Shown here: piece after piece, positions 1 through 7,410 of the stretch
Position numbering within the stretch: position 1 is the stretch's first letter
How the letters are laid out: each line of letters opens with the position of its first letter
Source: Paracoccaceae bacterium
GTDB lineage: Bacteria > Pseudomonadota > Alphaproteobacteria > Rhodobacterales > Rhodobacteraceae
Direction of reading: 5' to 3'
NCBI GenBank assembly: GCA_003551745.1
Contig: PUNI01000290.1
Coordinates: 1-7,868, forward strand
DNA length: 7,868 nucleotides
Notes under the pieces: model-generated
The model's input: only the letters and a program-made list of their open reading frames with translations
What the model was told of the DNA's origin: nothing
Databases searched by the model: none
Position numbers and translations under genes: made by a program

Positions 1-2
1 CC

Positions 3-1388
3 GACAGCGTCACCCGCCCCGGCAGCCCGCGCGCGCCGCAAGGCGTCTTCGACCGCGGCGTGCCGGTCCTCGGCATCTGCTACGGTCAGCAGGTGATGAT
101 CGAGCAGCTCGGCGGCCGGGTCGAGGCCGGGCATCATGCCGAGTTCGGCCGCGCCTTCGTGACTCCCGCCGCCGGCCATGGCGACGATCCGCTGTTCGCG
201 GGCCTCTTCGCCTCGGGCCGCGAGGAGGTCTGGATGAGCCATGGCGACCGCGTCACCGCGCTTGCGCCGGGCTTCGAGGTCGCGGGCACCTCGCCCGGCG
301 CGCCCTATGCCATCGTCGCAGACCCCGCGCGCCGCTTCTATGCCGTGCAGTTCCACCCCGAGGTGCACCACACGCCGAACGGCCGCCGGCTGCTGGAGAA
401 CTTCGTCCGCCTCGCCGGCTTCACCGGCGACTGGACGATGGGCGCCTACCGCGCCGAGGCGGTGGCGAAGATCCGCGCCCAGGTCGGCGACGGGCGGGTG
501 ATCTGCGGGCTTTCCGGCGGGGTGGACAGCTCGGTGGCCGCCGTGCTGATCCACGAGGCGATCGGCGAGCGGCTGACCTGCGTCTTCGTCGACCACGGGC
601 TGCTGCGCGAGGGCGAGGCCGAACAGGTCGTCGGCATGTTCCGAGACGCCTACAACATCCCGCTGATCCACGCCGACGAATCCGAGCGCTTCCTCGCCGC
701 GCTCGCCGGCGTCACCGACCCCGAGGCGAAGCGCAAGACCATCGGCAGGCTCTTCATCGAGGTGTTCGAGGCGCATGCGAAATCGGTGGGCGACGTGCAG
801 TTCCTGGCGCAAGGCACGCTCTATCCCGACGTGATCGAGAGCGTGAGCGTCACCGGCGGCCCCTCGGTCACCATCAAGTCGCACCACAACGTCGGCGGGC
901 TCCCCGAGAAGATGGGGCTGAAGCTCGTCGAGCCCCTGCGCGAGCTCTTCAAGGACGAGGTGCGCGCGCTGGGCCGCGAGCTCGGCCTGCCGGATGTCTT
1001 CATCGGCCGCCACCCCTTCCCCGGCCCCGGCCTTGCGATCCGCTGCCCGGGCGAGATCACCCGCGACAAGCTCGACATCCTGCGCCGGGCCGACGCGGTC
1101 TATATCGACCAGATCCGCCGCCACGGCCTTTACGACGCGATCTGGCAGGCCTTCGTGGTGCTGCTGCCGGTGCGCAGCGTCGGCGTGATGGGCGACGGGC
1201 GCAGCTATGACTACGTGTGTGCCCTGCGCGCCGTCACCTCCGTCGATGGCATGACGGCCGACTACTATCCCTTCTCCCACGACTTCCTCGGCGAGACCGC
1301 GAACCGGATCGTCAACGAGGTGCGTGGCATCAACCGCGTCACCTACGACATCACCTCGAAGCCCCCGGGCACCATCGAATGGGAGTGA
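3..1388 (+). CDS. guaA: GMP synthase (glutamine-hydrolysing), 5' end cut by window edge
   Basis: GMP synthase converts XMP to GMP using ATP and glutamine, the last step of guanine nucleotide synthesis in the cytoplasm. The frame is open from base 3, and 461 residues are visible of about 520 usual for the family, so roughly 60 N-terminal residues lie upstream. The class I glutamine amidotransferase domain comes first. Its nucleophile Cys sits in GICYGQQ (codon 78-80), and the His and Glu of the triad are in the FHPE motif near 351-362. The ATP-pyrophosphatase domain follows, with the PP-loop SGGVDS at 513-530 and a [10 protein letters not shown] motif near 813-842. The C-terminal dimerisation domain ends in the family signature KPPGTIEWE. 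All key residues are present and the 3' end is intact. The stop overlaps the start of the downstream permease gene. The GTG at 60 is internal to the domain and is not the start. Confidence 0.97.
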   Translation, partial: DSVTRPGSPRAPQGVFDRGVPVLGICYGQQVMIEQLGGRVEAGHHAEFGRAFVTPAAGHGDDPLFAGLFASGREEVWMSHGDRVTALAPGFEVAGTSPGAPYAIVADPARRFYAVQFHPEVHHTPNGRRLLENFVRLAGFTGDWTMGAYRAEAVAKIRAQVGDGRVICGLSGGVDSSVAAVLIHEAIGERLTCVFVDHGLLREGEAEQVVGMFRDAYNIPLIHADESERFLAALAGVTDPEAKRKTIGRLFIEVFEAHAKSVGDVQFLAQGTLYPDVIESVSVTGGPSVTIKSHHNVGGLPEKMGLKLVEPLRELFKDEVRALGRELGLPDVFIGRHPFPGPGLAIRCPGEITRDKLDILRRADAVYIDQIRRHGLYDAIWQAFVVLLPVRSVGVMGDGRSYDYVCALRAVTSVDGMTADYYPFSHDFLGETANRIVNEVRGINRVTYDITSKPPGTIEWE

Positions 1389-2299
1389 GCGGCGCCGGTC
1401 GCGGCGCGGCGGCTGCGGCAGGCCCCGTCGCCGGCACCGGGCGGCCGCTGGTGGCCTTCGCCTGGATGCTGGGCGCCATCGGCTCCTTCACCCTGATGGC
1501 GGTGTCGGGACGCGAGGTGCAGGCCGAACTCAACACCTTCCAGCTCATGGCCTGGCGGTCGGCCATCGGCTTCGTGATCGTCTGCGCGCTGGTGGTCTGG
1601 AGCCACGAGCGCCGCGCCCAGATCCGCCCACGCCGCCCCTGGCTGCATGTGCAGCGCAACCTCTTTCACTTCATGGGCCAGAACGCCTGGTTCGCGGCGC
1701 TGGTGATGATCCCGCTCGCGCAGCTCGTGGCGCTGGAATTCACCAGCCCGATCTGGGTGGCGCTGCTGGCGGCGCTGATGCTGGGCGAAAAGCTGACGGC
1801 GCGGCGCTGGACGGCCGTGGCGCTGGGCTTCATCGGCGTGCTGATCGTGGCGCAGCCGGGGGTCGCGCCGCTGAACCTCGGCCATGCCCTTGCCCTCCTG
1901 GCCGCGCTGGGGTTCGCGCTGAACACGATCTACACCAAGCGCATCATGTCCTATGACACGGTGCTCTGCGTGCTGTTCTGGATGACACTCAGCCAGGCGC
2001 TGATGGGCCTCGCCCTCGGCCTGCCGGGCGGCTTCCCGATGCCCTCGGTCGCGATCTGGCCCTGGCTGCTGGTGGTGGGCCTCACCGGGCTTTCGGCGCA
2101 TTACTGCCTGACCAGCGCGCTCGGCGTGGCGCCAGCCTCGATCGTGGCGCCGATGGAGTTCCTGCGCCTGCCGGTGATCTCGGCGGTCGGCGCCTGGCTC
2201 TACTCGGAATCCCTTGCCGCCGCGGTGTTCGCGGGCGGCGCCGTGATCTTCGTTGCGAACATGATCAACATCGGGGTGCGCCTGCCGCGGCGGCGCTGA
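1379..2299 (+). CDS. EamA/DMT-family permease (10-TM, RhaT-like)
   Basis: This is an inner-membrane transporter of the drug/metabolite superfamily, 306 residues, close to the usual ~300. About ten hydrophobic segments begin near residue 24. Two EamA repeats can be seen, each with its typical end: an EFTSP-x-W ... [10 protein letters not shown] stretch at about 120-144 and a PMEFLRLPV ... YSESL stretch at about 258-279. The substrate cannot be read from the sequence; family members export amino acids, purine derivatives and other metabolites. The ATG at 1379 overlaps the guaA stop by 10 bp. A GTG at 1385 gives a GTGA overlap and is an equally plausible start two codons later. The same frame stays open upstream to 1217, but that part only reads guaA out of frame. 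Overlap with guaA implies co-transcription and translational coupling; a link to purine export is conceivable but unproven. The first ~22 residues are Ala/Gly-rich and low in complexity. Confidence 0.9.
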   Translation: MGVSGAGRGAAAAAGPVAGTGRPLVAFAWMLGAIGSFTLMAVSGREVQAELNTFQLMAWRSAIGFVIVCALVVWSHERRAQIRPRRPWLHVQRNLFHFMGQNAWFAALVMIPLAQLVALEFTSPIWVALLAALMLGEKLTARRWTAVALGFIGVLIVAQPGVAPLNLGHALALLAALGFALNTIYTKRIMSYDTVLCVLFWMTLSQALMGLALGLPGGFPMPSVAIWPWLLVVGLTGLSAHYCLTSALGVAPASIVAPMEFLRLPVISAVGAWLYSESLAAAVFAGGAVIFVANMINIGVRLPRRR

Positions 2300-2369
2300 T
2301 CCGAGGCCGGAGCGGGGTCGCGCGAGAGGCACAGGGCGATGCCATGATCGCACGGCGATTCACTTTCTA

Positions 2370-2398
2370 TTGACCTTGTTTCGCCAGCCTGCAACGTG
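2370..2398 (+). promoter_or_regulatory. Candidate sigma70-type promoter for the FadL-like gene
   Basis: TTGACC at 2370-2375 matches five of six bases of the -35 consensus. It lies in a locally AT-richer patch (about 2357-2382) that stands out from the GC-rich surroundings. At a 17-bp spacing the -10 position (2393-2398, AACGTG) is poor, as is often seen in alphaproteobacteria. It is placed suitably to drive the gene starting at 2442. The rest of the 2300-2441 gap shows no clear gene or strong terminator. Confidence 0.35.
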
Positions 2399-2428
2399 GA
2401 TTTCACACAAGGCGCCGGGGCAGGCGGC

Positions 2429-2436
2429 GGAGGGGG
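2429..2436 (+). promoter_or_regulatory. Shine-Dalgarno site that fixes the FadL-like start
   Basis: GGAGGGGG ends 5 nt before the ATG at 2442. This, together with the signal peptide that begins at that ATG, selects 2442 over in-frame starts further upstream such as 2370. Confidence 0.75.
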
Positions 2437-2441
2437 CAGGC

Positions 2442-3530
2442 ATGATCAGGGGCTTGGTGGCGGCCGCGGCACTTCTGGCCACGGCGACGACGGCATCGGC
2501 GGGCGGGATCGAGCGCACGCCGCAATCGGTGGCGATCCTGTTCGAGCCGGGCACGCGGGTGGAGCTTTCCTTCTCCCACGTCAACCCGCGCGTGACCGGG
2601 CGCGCCTTCGGCACCAGGTCGGGCGATGTGATCCGCTCGCACAACACGCTCGGCTTCGCCATGAAGTTTCCCGTGGCCGAGGGTCTCGACGCGGCGGTGA
2701 TCTTCGATCAGCCGATCGGGGCCAGCACCCGTTACCCCAGCGGGACCGATTACATCCTCGCCGGCACATTCGCTACGATCAACAGCAGTGCGCTGACGGT
2801 GCTGCTGAACTACCGTATCGACGGTGGCTTCAGCGTGCATGGCGGCCTGCGCGCGCTGCGAACCGACGGCTCGGCGCGGGTCAGGGTCGCGGGCGCTTTC
2901 GACTACCGGATGCGCGTCGAGCCCGACACCGCGCTCGGCTATGTGGTCGGCGTCGCCTGGGAGCGGCCGGACATCGCGGCGCGGGTGTCGCTCACCTACA
3001 ATTCACGCATCCGGCACAAGTTCGACGCCACCGAAAGGGCCGACGTCTTCGGCAATGTTCCGGTCGAGGACAGCTTCCGCACGACCATCCCCGAGTCGGT
3101 GAACCTCGAGTTCCAGACCGGGGTCGCGCCGGACACGCTCGCCTTCGGCTCGATCCGCTGGGTTCGCTGGAGCCAGTTCGACATCGACCCCGAGCTCTAC
3201 CAGGAACTCGCCGACGACCCGCTGGCGTTCTACGACAGCAACACCGTCACCTATTCGCTGGGCCTCGGGCGCCGCTTCGACGAGACCTGGTCGGGCGCGG
3301 TGACCGCCGTGTTCGAGCCGCGCACCCGCGACCGCATGGGCAACCTCGGGCCGGTGGACGGCCGCCGCGGGCTGGGCGGCGCGCTGACCTGGACGGAGGG
3401 CGGCGTCAGCATCACCGGCGGCGTGCAGTATTTCCGCATCGGCAACACCACCACGCGACCGCCGATCGAGGGCCGGTTCCGCGACAACAGCGGCTGGGCG
3501 GCCGGGCTGCGGCTGGGCTTCGAGTTCTGA
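2442..3530 (+). CDS. FadL/OmpP1-type outer-membrane transport protein
   Basis: This is a predicted beta-barrel porin of the FadL family, whose members carry hydrophobic compounds such as long-chain fatty acids across the outer membrane. The product has 362 residues, somewhat shorter than E. coli FadL (~420 mature). A clear Sec signal peptide covers residues 1-20, with Arg at position 3, an Ala/Leu-rich core and a probable ASA-GG cleavage site. The mature part has alternating amphipathic strands and ends in GFEF, a terminal aromatic residue typical of BAM-assembled barrels. The NPA motif often seen near the N terminus of FadL proteins is not obvious; RTPQSVAIL is found at that point. The gene stands alone with its own promoter candidate and a hairpin after its stop. 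Family assignment rests on overall resemblance to rhodobacteral FadL-like proteins, and the substrate is unknown. Confidence 0.8.
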   Translation: MIRGLVAAAALLATATTASAGGIERTPQSVAILFEPGTRVELSFSHVNPRVTGRAFGTRSGDVIRSHNTLGFAMKFPVAEGLDAAVIFDQPIGASTRYPSGTDYILAGTFATINSSALTVLLNYRIDGGFSVHGGLRALRTDGSARVRVAGAFDYRMRVEPDTALGYVVGVAWERPDIAARVSLTYNSRIRHKFDATERADVFGNVPVEDSFRTTIPESVNLEFQTGVAPDTLAFGSIRWVRWSQFDIDPELYQELADDPLAFYDSNTVTYSLGLGRRFDETWSGAVTAVFEPRTRDRMGNLGPVDGRRGLGGALTWTEGGVSITGGVQYFRIGNTTTRPPIEGRFRDNSGWAAGLRLGFEF

Positions 3531-3536
3531 GCGGCG

Positions 3537-3555
3537 GCCGGGCTTCCGCCCCGGC
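3537..3555 (+). terminator. GC hairpin after the FadL-like gene, possible terminator
   Basis: Seven nucleotides past the stop, GCCGGGC and GCCCCGGC pair around a TTCC loop, with one bulged C. No T-tract follows, so intrinsic termination is uncertain. It may instead be a transcript-end stabilising or attenuating structure. Confidence 0.35.
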
Positions 3556-3604
3556 GCCCGCCCGTGCTAGGGCTACGACCGGAGCGGCCCGGGACGGCAG
3601 GGTG

Positions 3605-4480
3605 ATGATCTACGAGACCGCAGAGGCCTGGCGCGCGGCGCCGGAGAAGCGCGTGCTGCTCTTCGGCATGTCGGGCCTCGGCAAGACCCATGTCTCGACG
3701 CTGCTGCGCGAGGCCGGCGGCTGGTTCCATTATTCCGTGGATTACCGGATCGGCACCCGCTACATGGGCGAGCACATCGCCGACAACTTCAAGCGCGAGG
3801 CGATGAAGGTGCCGCTGCTCCGGCAACTGCTCCTGACCGACTCGGTCTACATCGCCTCCAACATCACCTTCGACAATCTCGCCCCCCTCTCCACCTATCT
3901 CGGCAAGCCGGGCAACCCCGACCTCGGCGGCCTGCCCTTCGCGGAATACCTGCGCCGGCAGGAGCAGCACCGCACCGCCGAGATCGCCGCGCTGCTCGAC
4001 ACGCCGCACTTCATCGCGCGCGCCGAGGCGCTCTACGGCTATCCGCATTTCGTCTGCGACTCGGGGGGCTCGATCTGCGAGGTGGTCGATCCCGACGACC
4101 CTGACGACCCGGTGCTGCGCGCCCTCTCGGCCGAGCTGCTGCTGGTCTGGATCGAGGGGAGCGCGGCGCACACCGCCGAGCTCGTCCGCCGTTTCGACCG
4201 GGCGCCGAAGCCCATGTACTACCAGCCCGAGTTCCTGCGCGCCGCCTGGGAGGACTATCGCGCCGAGACCGGGCTTGCCGAGGCCGAGGTCGACCCCGAC
4301 GCCTTCGTGCGCTGGACCTACGCCCGCGCGCTGGCCCATCGCACGCCGCGTTATGCTGCCATGGCGCGCAACTGGGGCGTCACCGTCACCGCCGACGAGA
4401 TCGCGCGGGTGACCGACGAGTCGGGCTTCGTCGATCTCGTTGCCCGCGCGATCGCGCGTGCGGCCGGGCCGGCATCTTGA
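3605..4480 (+). CDS. P-loop NTPase of unknown function, conserved next to metA
   Basis: The product is 291 residues, cytoplasmic, with no signal or membrane segment. A Walker A motif GMSGLGKT lies at residues 21-28, straight after a hydrophobic strand (RVLLFG), as in small-molecule kinase-type P-loop folds. Other striking blocks are DYRIGTRYMGEHI (46-58), a hydrophobic strand leading to CDSGGSICE (151-159) that could supply a Walker B or substrate site, and an acidic run VDPDDPDDP (161-169). The last comes from a short tandem 9-bp repeat at about 4091-4108. Near the C terminus is RWTYARALAHRTPRYAAMA (about 236-254). I recognise it as similar to proteins annotated only as 'ATPase' in Rhodobacteraceae; no function is known to me. 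metA follows after 50 bp. The ATG at 3605 was chosen because the conserved-looking N terminus starts there; the GTG at 3602 is possible. The ribosome-binding site is weak (GGGACGG at 3591). Confidence 0.82.
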   Translation: MIYETAEAWRAAPEKRVLLFGMSGLGKTHVSTLLREAGGWFHYSVDYRIGTRYMGEHIADNFKREAMKVPLLRQLLLTDSVYIASNITFDNLAPLSTYLGKPGNPDLGGLPFAEYLRRQEQHRTAEIAALLDTPHFIARAEALYGYPHFVCDSGGSICEVVDPDDPDDPVLRALSAELLLVWIEGSAAHTAELVRRFDRAPKPMYYQPEFLRAAWEDYRAETGLAEAEVDPDAFVRWTYARALAHRTPRYAAMARNWGVTVTADEIARVTDESGFVDLVARAIARAAGPAS

Positions 4481-4505
4481 GGCCGGAGGCCGGGGCCGCT
4501 ATCTG
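4477..4505 (+). promoter_or_regulatory. Candidate promoter for metA
   Basis: TTGAGG (4477-4482), overlapping the stop of the NTPase gene, is separated by exactly 17 bp from TATCTG (4500-4505). This would start transcription near 4512 and leave a leader of about 20 nt carrying only the Shine-Dalgarno. The match is partial (4/6 and 3/6), so this is a suggestion from spacing and position. Confidence 0.35.
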
Positions 4506-4519
4506 ACACGGCCCTCCGG
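4483..4519 (+). promoter_or_regulatory. Bulged hairpin reaching into the metA ribosome-binding site
   Basis: CCGGAG (4483-4488) pairs with CTCCGG (4514-4519) and GGCCG (4494-4498) with CGGCC (4509-4513). There is a 5-nt bulge on the left arm and the loop is CTATCTGACA. The right arm includes the first two bases of GGAGAG (4518-4523), the metA Shine-Dalgarno, which sits 7 nt before the ATG. In a read-through transcript from the NTPase gene it could lower metA translation or act as a weak terminator. Confidence 0.35.
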
Positions 4520-4530
4520 AGAGCCCGCCG

Positions 4531-5448
4531 ATGCCGATCACCCTGCCCGAGAGTCTGCCTGCCTTCGACGTGCTGTCGCGCGAGGGCGTGATGGTGATGT
4601 CGCAGAGCCGCGCCGCCCGGCAGGACATCCGCCCCCTGCGGATCGGGCTTCTGAACCTGATGCCGAAGAAGATCCAGACCGAGACCCAGTTCGCCCGGCT
4701 GATCGGCGCCACGCCACTGCAGATCGACTTCCAGCTGATCCGCATGACCGAGCACGAGACCCGCAACACCGCGGCCGAACACATGGCCGCCTTCTACCGC
4801 CCGTTCCGGGATGTCAGGGAGGAGAAGTTCGACGGGCTGGTGATAACCGGCGCCCCGATCGAGCATCTGCCCTATGAGGCCGTCACCTACTGGGACGAGC
4901 TGACCGAGGTGTTCGACTGGACGCAGAGCCATGTGCATTCGACCTTCGGCGTCTGCTGGGGCGGCATGGCGCTTCTGCACCACGTCCACGGCATTCCGAA
5001 GCACGCGCTGCCGGGCAAGGCCTTCGGCTGCTTCCGCCACCGCAACCTCGCCCCTGCCTCGCCCTATCTGCGCGGCTTTTCCGACGATCTGCTGATCCCG
5101 GTCAGCCGCTGGACCGAGATCCGCCAGTCCGACGTCGACGCGGTGCCGGGGCTCACCACCCTGCTCGCCAGCCCCGAGGTGGGCCCCTGCCTGATCGAGG
5201 ATGCGGCCCGGCGGACTCTGGTGATCCTCAACCACCTCGAATACGACAGCGGGACCCTCAAGGAGGAATACGACCGCGACATCGCCGCGGGCCGGTCCAT
5301 CGCGGTGCCGGTCAACTACTATCCCGGTGACGATCCCGCGCGCACGCCGACGAACCGGTGGCGCAGCCACGCCCATCTCCTATATGGCAACTGGATCAAC
5401 GAGATCTATCAGTCCACCCCCTATGACCTCGCGCAGATTGGCCGCTAG
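4531..5448 (+). CDS. metA: Homoserine O-acyltransferase MetA, predicted acetyl-CoA type
   Basis: MetA acylates L-homoserine, the first committed step of methionine synthesis in the cytoplasm. The protein has 305 residues, the usual family length, and numbers almost like the E. coli enzyme. Catalytic Cys142 (VCWGGMA), His235 and Glu237 (LNHLEYD) and Lys46/Lys47 ([10 protein letters not shown]) are all present. Residue 111 is Glu in the motif ITGAPIEHL, where E. coli has Gly. Work on MetA enzymes links Glu111 to acetyl-CoA and Gly111 to succinyl-CoA, so this is predicted to be a homoserine O-acetyltransferase (EC 2.3.1.31, sometimes named metAA), even though automatic annotation often says succinyltransferase. 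The start is supported by GGAGAG 7 nt upstream. The gene lies between the NTPase gene and a lipoprotein hydrolase gene that starts inside its last codons. Confidence 0.95.
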   Translation: MPITLPESLPAFDVLSREGVMVMSQSRAARQDIRPLRIGLLNLMPKKIQTETQFARLIGATPLQIDFQLIRMTEHETRNTAAEHMAAFYRPFRDVREEKFDGLVITGAPIEHLPYEAVTYWDELTEVFDWTQSHVHSTFGVCWGGMALLHHVHGIPKHALPGKAFGCFRHRNLAPASPYLRGFSDDLLIPVSRWTEIRQSDVDAVPGLTTLLASPEVGPCLIEDAARRTLVILNHLEYDSGTLKEEYDRDIAAGRSIAVPVNYYPGDDPARTPTNRWRSHAHLLYGNWINEIYQSTPYDLAQIGR

Positions 5449-6397
5449 CATCCTGATCCTCGCCGGCACGGCCCTCGGTCTGGGCGGCTGCGCGGCCTAT
5501 GTGGACAGCCGCGCGGCCACCCGCGAGGCGGCGGCCGAGGCGCGCTATCCGCCGCTGGGCCAGCTCGTCGAGGTCAACGGGCGGCAGGTGCATGTGCATG
5601 TCGAGGGGGCGGGCCCCGACCTCGTGCTGATCCACGGCGCCAACGGCAACCTGCGCGACTGGACCTTCCAGCTTGCCGGAGAGCTGGCCGAGGACTACCG
5701 GGTGATCGCCTTCGACAGGCCGGGCCTCGGCTGGTCCGACCCGCTGCCAGACGGCGCGGTCAGCCCGGTGGATCAGGCCGATGTGCTGCGCGCCGCGGCC
5801 GCGCAGCTCGGCGTCGAGAACCCGGTGGTGGTGGGCCACAGCTATGGTGGCGCGGTGGCGCTGGCCTGGGGCCTGCGGGCCCCGCAGGACACCGCCGCGC
5901 TGGTGGTGGTGGCCGGCGCCTCGCATCCCTGGGAGGGCCCGCTGGCGATCACCCAGACCCTGCCGGCCACCCGCCTCGGCGCTGCCGCCGTGGTGCCCGT
6001 GGTCACCGCCTTCGCCACGCCCGAGCGGATCGAGAACACGCTGGACAACGTGTTCCGCCCGCAGCCCGTGCCCGAAGGCTATGCCGAGCACATCGGTCTG
6101 GGCCTCGCGCTGCGGCGCGACTCGATCGTGCGCAACTCGCAGCAGGTCAGCGGCCTCAAGCCCTATCTCGCGGAAATGGCGCCCCATTACCCCGAGCTGC
6201 CGATGCCGGTGGAGATCGTGCATGGCACCGCCGACCGAACCGTGGGCCTGTCGATCCATGGCGAGCGGCTGGCCGAGGACGTGCCGGACGCGGTGCTGAC
6301 CCGGCTCGATGGGGTCGGCCACATGCCCCATCACACCCATCCCGATGCGGTGATCGCGGCAATCCACCGGGCCGCAGACCGCGCGGGGTTGCGCTAG
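5423..6397 (+). CDS. Lipoprotein alpha/beta-fold hydrolase
   Basis: This is a predicted membrane-anchored serine hydrolase of the alpha/beta superfamily, 324 residues. The N terminus is a lipoprotein signal peptide: Arg4-Arg5, a hydrophobic stretch, then the lipobox LGGC with the acylated Cys at 23. The product is therefore exported and lipid-anchored on the periplasmic side. The hydrolase fold follows: oxyanion-hole motif HGANGN (71-76), nucleophile elbow GHSYGG with Ser140, Asp271 in HGTADRT and His300 in GVGHMPHH, which makes a complete triad. Residues ~170-250 form a likely cap domain. The substrate is unknown; esterase, lipase or epoxide-hydrolase-like activity would all fit. The ATG at 5423 is chosen because it begins the signal peptide. 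It lies 26 bp inside the metA 3' end in another frame, with no good Shine-Dalgarno, suggesting coupled translation. The frame is open further upstream to 5327, but that part lies in metA coding sequence and would bury the signal peptide. Confidence 0.9.
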   Translation: MTSRRLAASILILAGTALGLGGCAAYVDSRAATREAAAEARYPPLGQLVEVNGRQVHVHVEGAGPDLVLIHGANGNLRDWTFQLAGELAEDYRVIAFDRPGLGWSDPLPDGAVSPVDQADVLRAAAAQLGVENPVVVGHSYGGAVALAWGLRAPQDTAALVVVAGASHPWEGPLAITQTLPATRLGAAAVVPVVTAFATPERIENTLDNVFRPQPVPEGYAEHIGLGLALRRDSIVRNSQQVSGLKPYLAEMAPHYPELPMPVEIVHGTADRTVGLSIHGERLAEDVPDAVLTRLDGVGHMPHHTHPDAVIAAIHRAADRAGLR

Positions 6398-6416
6398 GGG
6401 CGTCAAAGGCGGCATC

Positions 6417-6428
6417 CTTTCGCGAAAG
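6417..6428. promoter_or_regulatory. 12-bp perfect palindrome upstream of ppk2
   Basis: CTTTCGCGAAAG is a perfect inverted repeat lying 14 bp before the ppk2 ATG, just ahead of its Shine-Dalgarno (GGAG, 6433-6436). It could be an operator or a small 4-bp hairpin with a CGCG loop. I do not recognise it as the site of a named regulator. Confidence 0.3.
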
Positions 6429-6442
6429 CTGCGGAGCCGCTC

Positions 6443-7342
6443 ATGTCGCACCCTCTGCCCTTCGACGGCGCGATCAGCCGCTATTTCAAGAAGAAGGCGC
6501 CGAAATCCGTGCGCCGCTCCATCAAGGAAGGCCGCAAGCGCGACGTCCTCGCCGATGAGGACGCCTTTCCCTATGAGCGCTGGCTGCCCAACGACGAGTA
6601 CGAGGCCGAGCTCGGCGCCCTGCAGATCGAGCTGATGAAATGCCAGCGCTGGATCGCCGACACCGGCGCCCGCGTGGTCGCCGTGTTCGAGGGGCGTGAC
6701 GCCGCCGGCAAGGGCGGGGCGATCGCGCGGGTGACGATGAACACCAACCCGCGGGTGGTGCGCGTGGTCGCGCTGCCCAAGCCTTCGGACCGCGAGCGCG
6801 GCCAGTGGTATTTCCAGCGCTATGTCGAACATCTTCCCGGCGCCGGCGAGATGGTGCTGCTCGACCGCAGCTGGTACAACCGCGGCGTGGTCGAAAAGGT
6901 GTTCGGCTTCTGCACCGACGACGAGCGCGCCCGCTTCTTCGACCAGCTCCCGGGCTTCGAGCAGACGCTGGTCAGCGACGGTATCCATTTCGTGAAGTTC
7001 TGGCTGACGGTCAGCCGCGCCGAACAGCTCCGCCGCCTTCTGCGCCGCGAATCCGACCCGCTGCGGCAGTGGAAGATCAGCAGGATCGACGTCGACGGGC
7101 TGAAGCACTGGGACGAATACACCGCCGCCATCGACGAGACCTTCGCGCGCAGCCACACCGAGGCCGCGCCCTGGACGGTCGTGCGCTCCGACGACAAGTA
7201 TCGCGCCCGGCTGGCGGTGATCCGCGTTCTGCTTGGGATGCTCGACTATGCCGGAAAGGATGCGGATGTGGTGGGCCTGCCCGATCCCGGCATCGTCGGC
7301 GGACCGGCGCTGCGCAATTCGAACGGAAACGGCGCGGACTGA
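6443..7342 (+). CDS. ppk2: Polyphosphate kinase 2, class I (single domain)
   Basis: PPK2 enzymes transfer phosphate between polyphosphate and nucleotides; class I members interconvert NDP and NTP and mostly make nucleoside triphosphates from polyphosphate. The protein has 299 residues, normal for a single-domain PPK2. The Walker A motif is FEGRDAAGKGG at about 82-92, the Walker B motif LLDRSWYNR at 139-147, and the lid block ERGQWYFQRYVEHLP at 118-132. A conserved KFWLTVSRAEQLRRLLRRESDPLRQWKIS-type stretch covers about 185-213. The block pattern, notably PS-x-RERGQWYFQRYV and DRSWYNR, is that of class I rather than the AMP-active class II/III forms. The first ~40 residues are Lys/Arg-rich (KKKAPKSVRR). 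The ATG at 6443 has GGAG 6 nt upstream and follows the hydrolase stop by 45 bp, so it may belong to the metA unit or have its own promoter. A GC hairpin follows directly after the stop. Confidence 0.95.
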   Translation: MSHPLPFDGAISRYFKKKAPKSVRRSIKEGRKRDVLADEDAFPYERWLPNDEYEAELGALQIELMKCQRWIADTGARVVAVFEGRDAAGKGGAIARVTMNTNPRVVRVVALPKPSDRERGQWYFQRYVEHLPGAGEMVLLDRSWYNRGVVEKVFGFCTDDERARFFDQLPGFEQTLVSDGIHFVKFWLTVSRAEQLRRLLRRESDPLRQWKISRIDVDGLKHWDEYTAAIDETFARSHTEAAPWTVVRSDDKYRARLAVIRVLLGMLDYAGKDADVVGLPDPGIVGGPALRNSNGNGAD

Positions 7343-7362
7343 CCCGCCGGGCCGCTGGCGGG
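7343..7362. terminator. GC hairpin directly after ppk2
   Basis: CCCGCCGG and CTGGCGGG form an 8-bp stem (one G-U pair) around a GCCG loop, starting at the first base after the ppk2 stop. There is no T-run, so the efficiency is uncertain, but the position at the end of a transcription unit before a convergent gene supports a terminator. Confidence 0.5.
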
Positions 7363-7395
7363 GGCTCTGCGGGCGCTGGCCGTCGATGGCGGCAG

Positions 7396-7410
7396 GCCGG
7401 CCGTGCCGGC
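7396..7410. terminator. Second GC hairpin in the convergent spacer
   Basis: GCCGGC (7396-7401) and GCCGGC (7405-7410) can pair around a 3-nt CGT loop, 14 bp beyond the stop codon of the - strand frame. It could serve transcripts from either side. GC-rich DNA makes such short stems common, so support is modest. Confidence 0.3.

Noticed and set aside
2336..2351. Small inverted repeat GCGAT/ATCGC with a 6-nt loop after the permease gene, considered as a terminator.
   Set aside because: Only five base pairs, not extendable and without a T-tract; such a stem is expected by chance.
1343..2353. - strand open frame opposite the EamA permease.
   Set aside because: The translation is a His/Arg/Gln-rich low-complexity product expected from the antisense of a hydrophobic, GC-rich gene; the + strand frame has the EamA pattern.
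4091..4108. Short tandem repeat encoding PDDPDD in the NTPase gene, considered as a variable repeat.
   Set aside because: Only two 9-bp units that keep the frame; it reads as an acidic loop of the protein rather than an unstable repeat.
4481..4530. A SAM-II (metA) riboswitch, often found upstream of metA in alphaproteobacteria.
   Set aside because: The gap is only 50 bp, and I could not find the conserved SAM-II pseudoknot segments in it or in the adjoining end of the NTPase gene.
3251..5376. Two long - strand open frames opposite the porin, NTPase and metA genes.
   Set aside because: They mirror G/C-rich third positions of the real genes, show no recognisable motif and have no ribosome-binding site that stands out.
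5396..7156. Very long open frame on the - strand opposite the hydrolase and ppk2 genes.
   Set aside because: It is antisense to two genes with clear family motifs, and its product (His/Arg/Gly/Val-rich, no domain) is typical of shadow frames in high-GC DNA.
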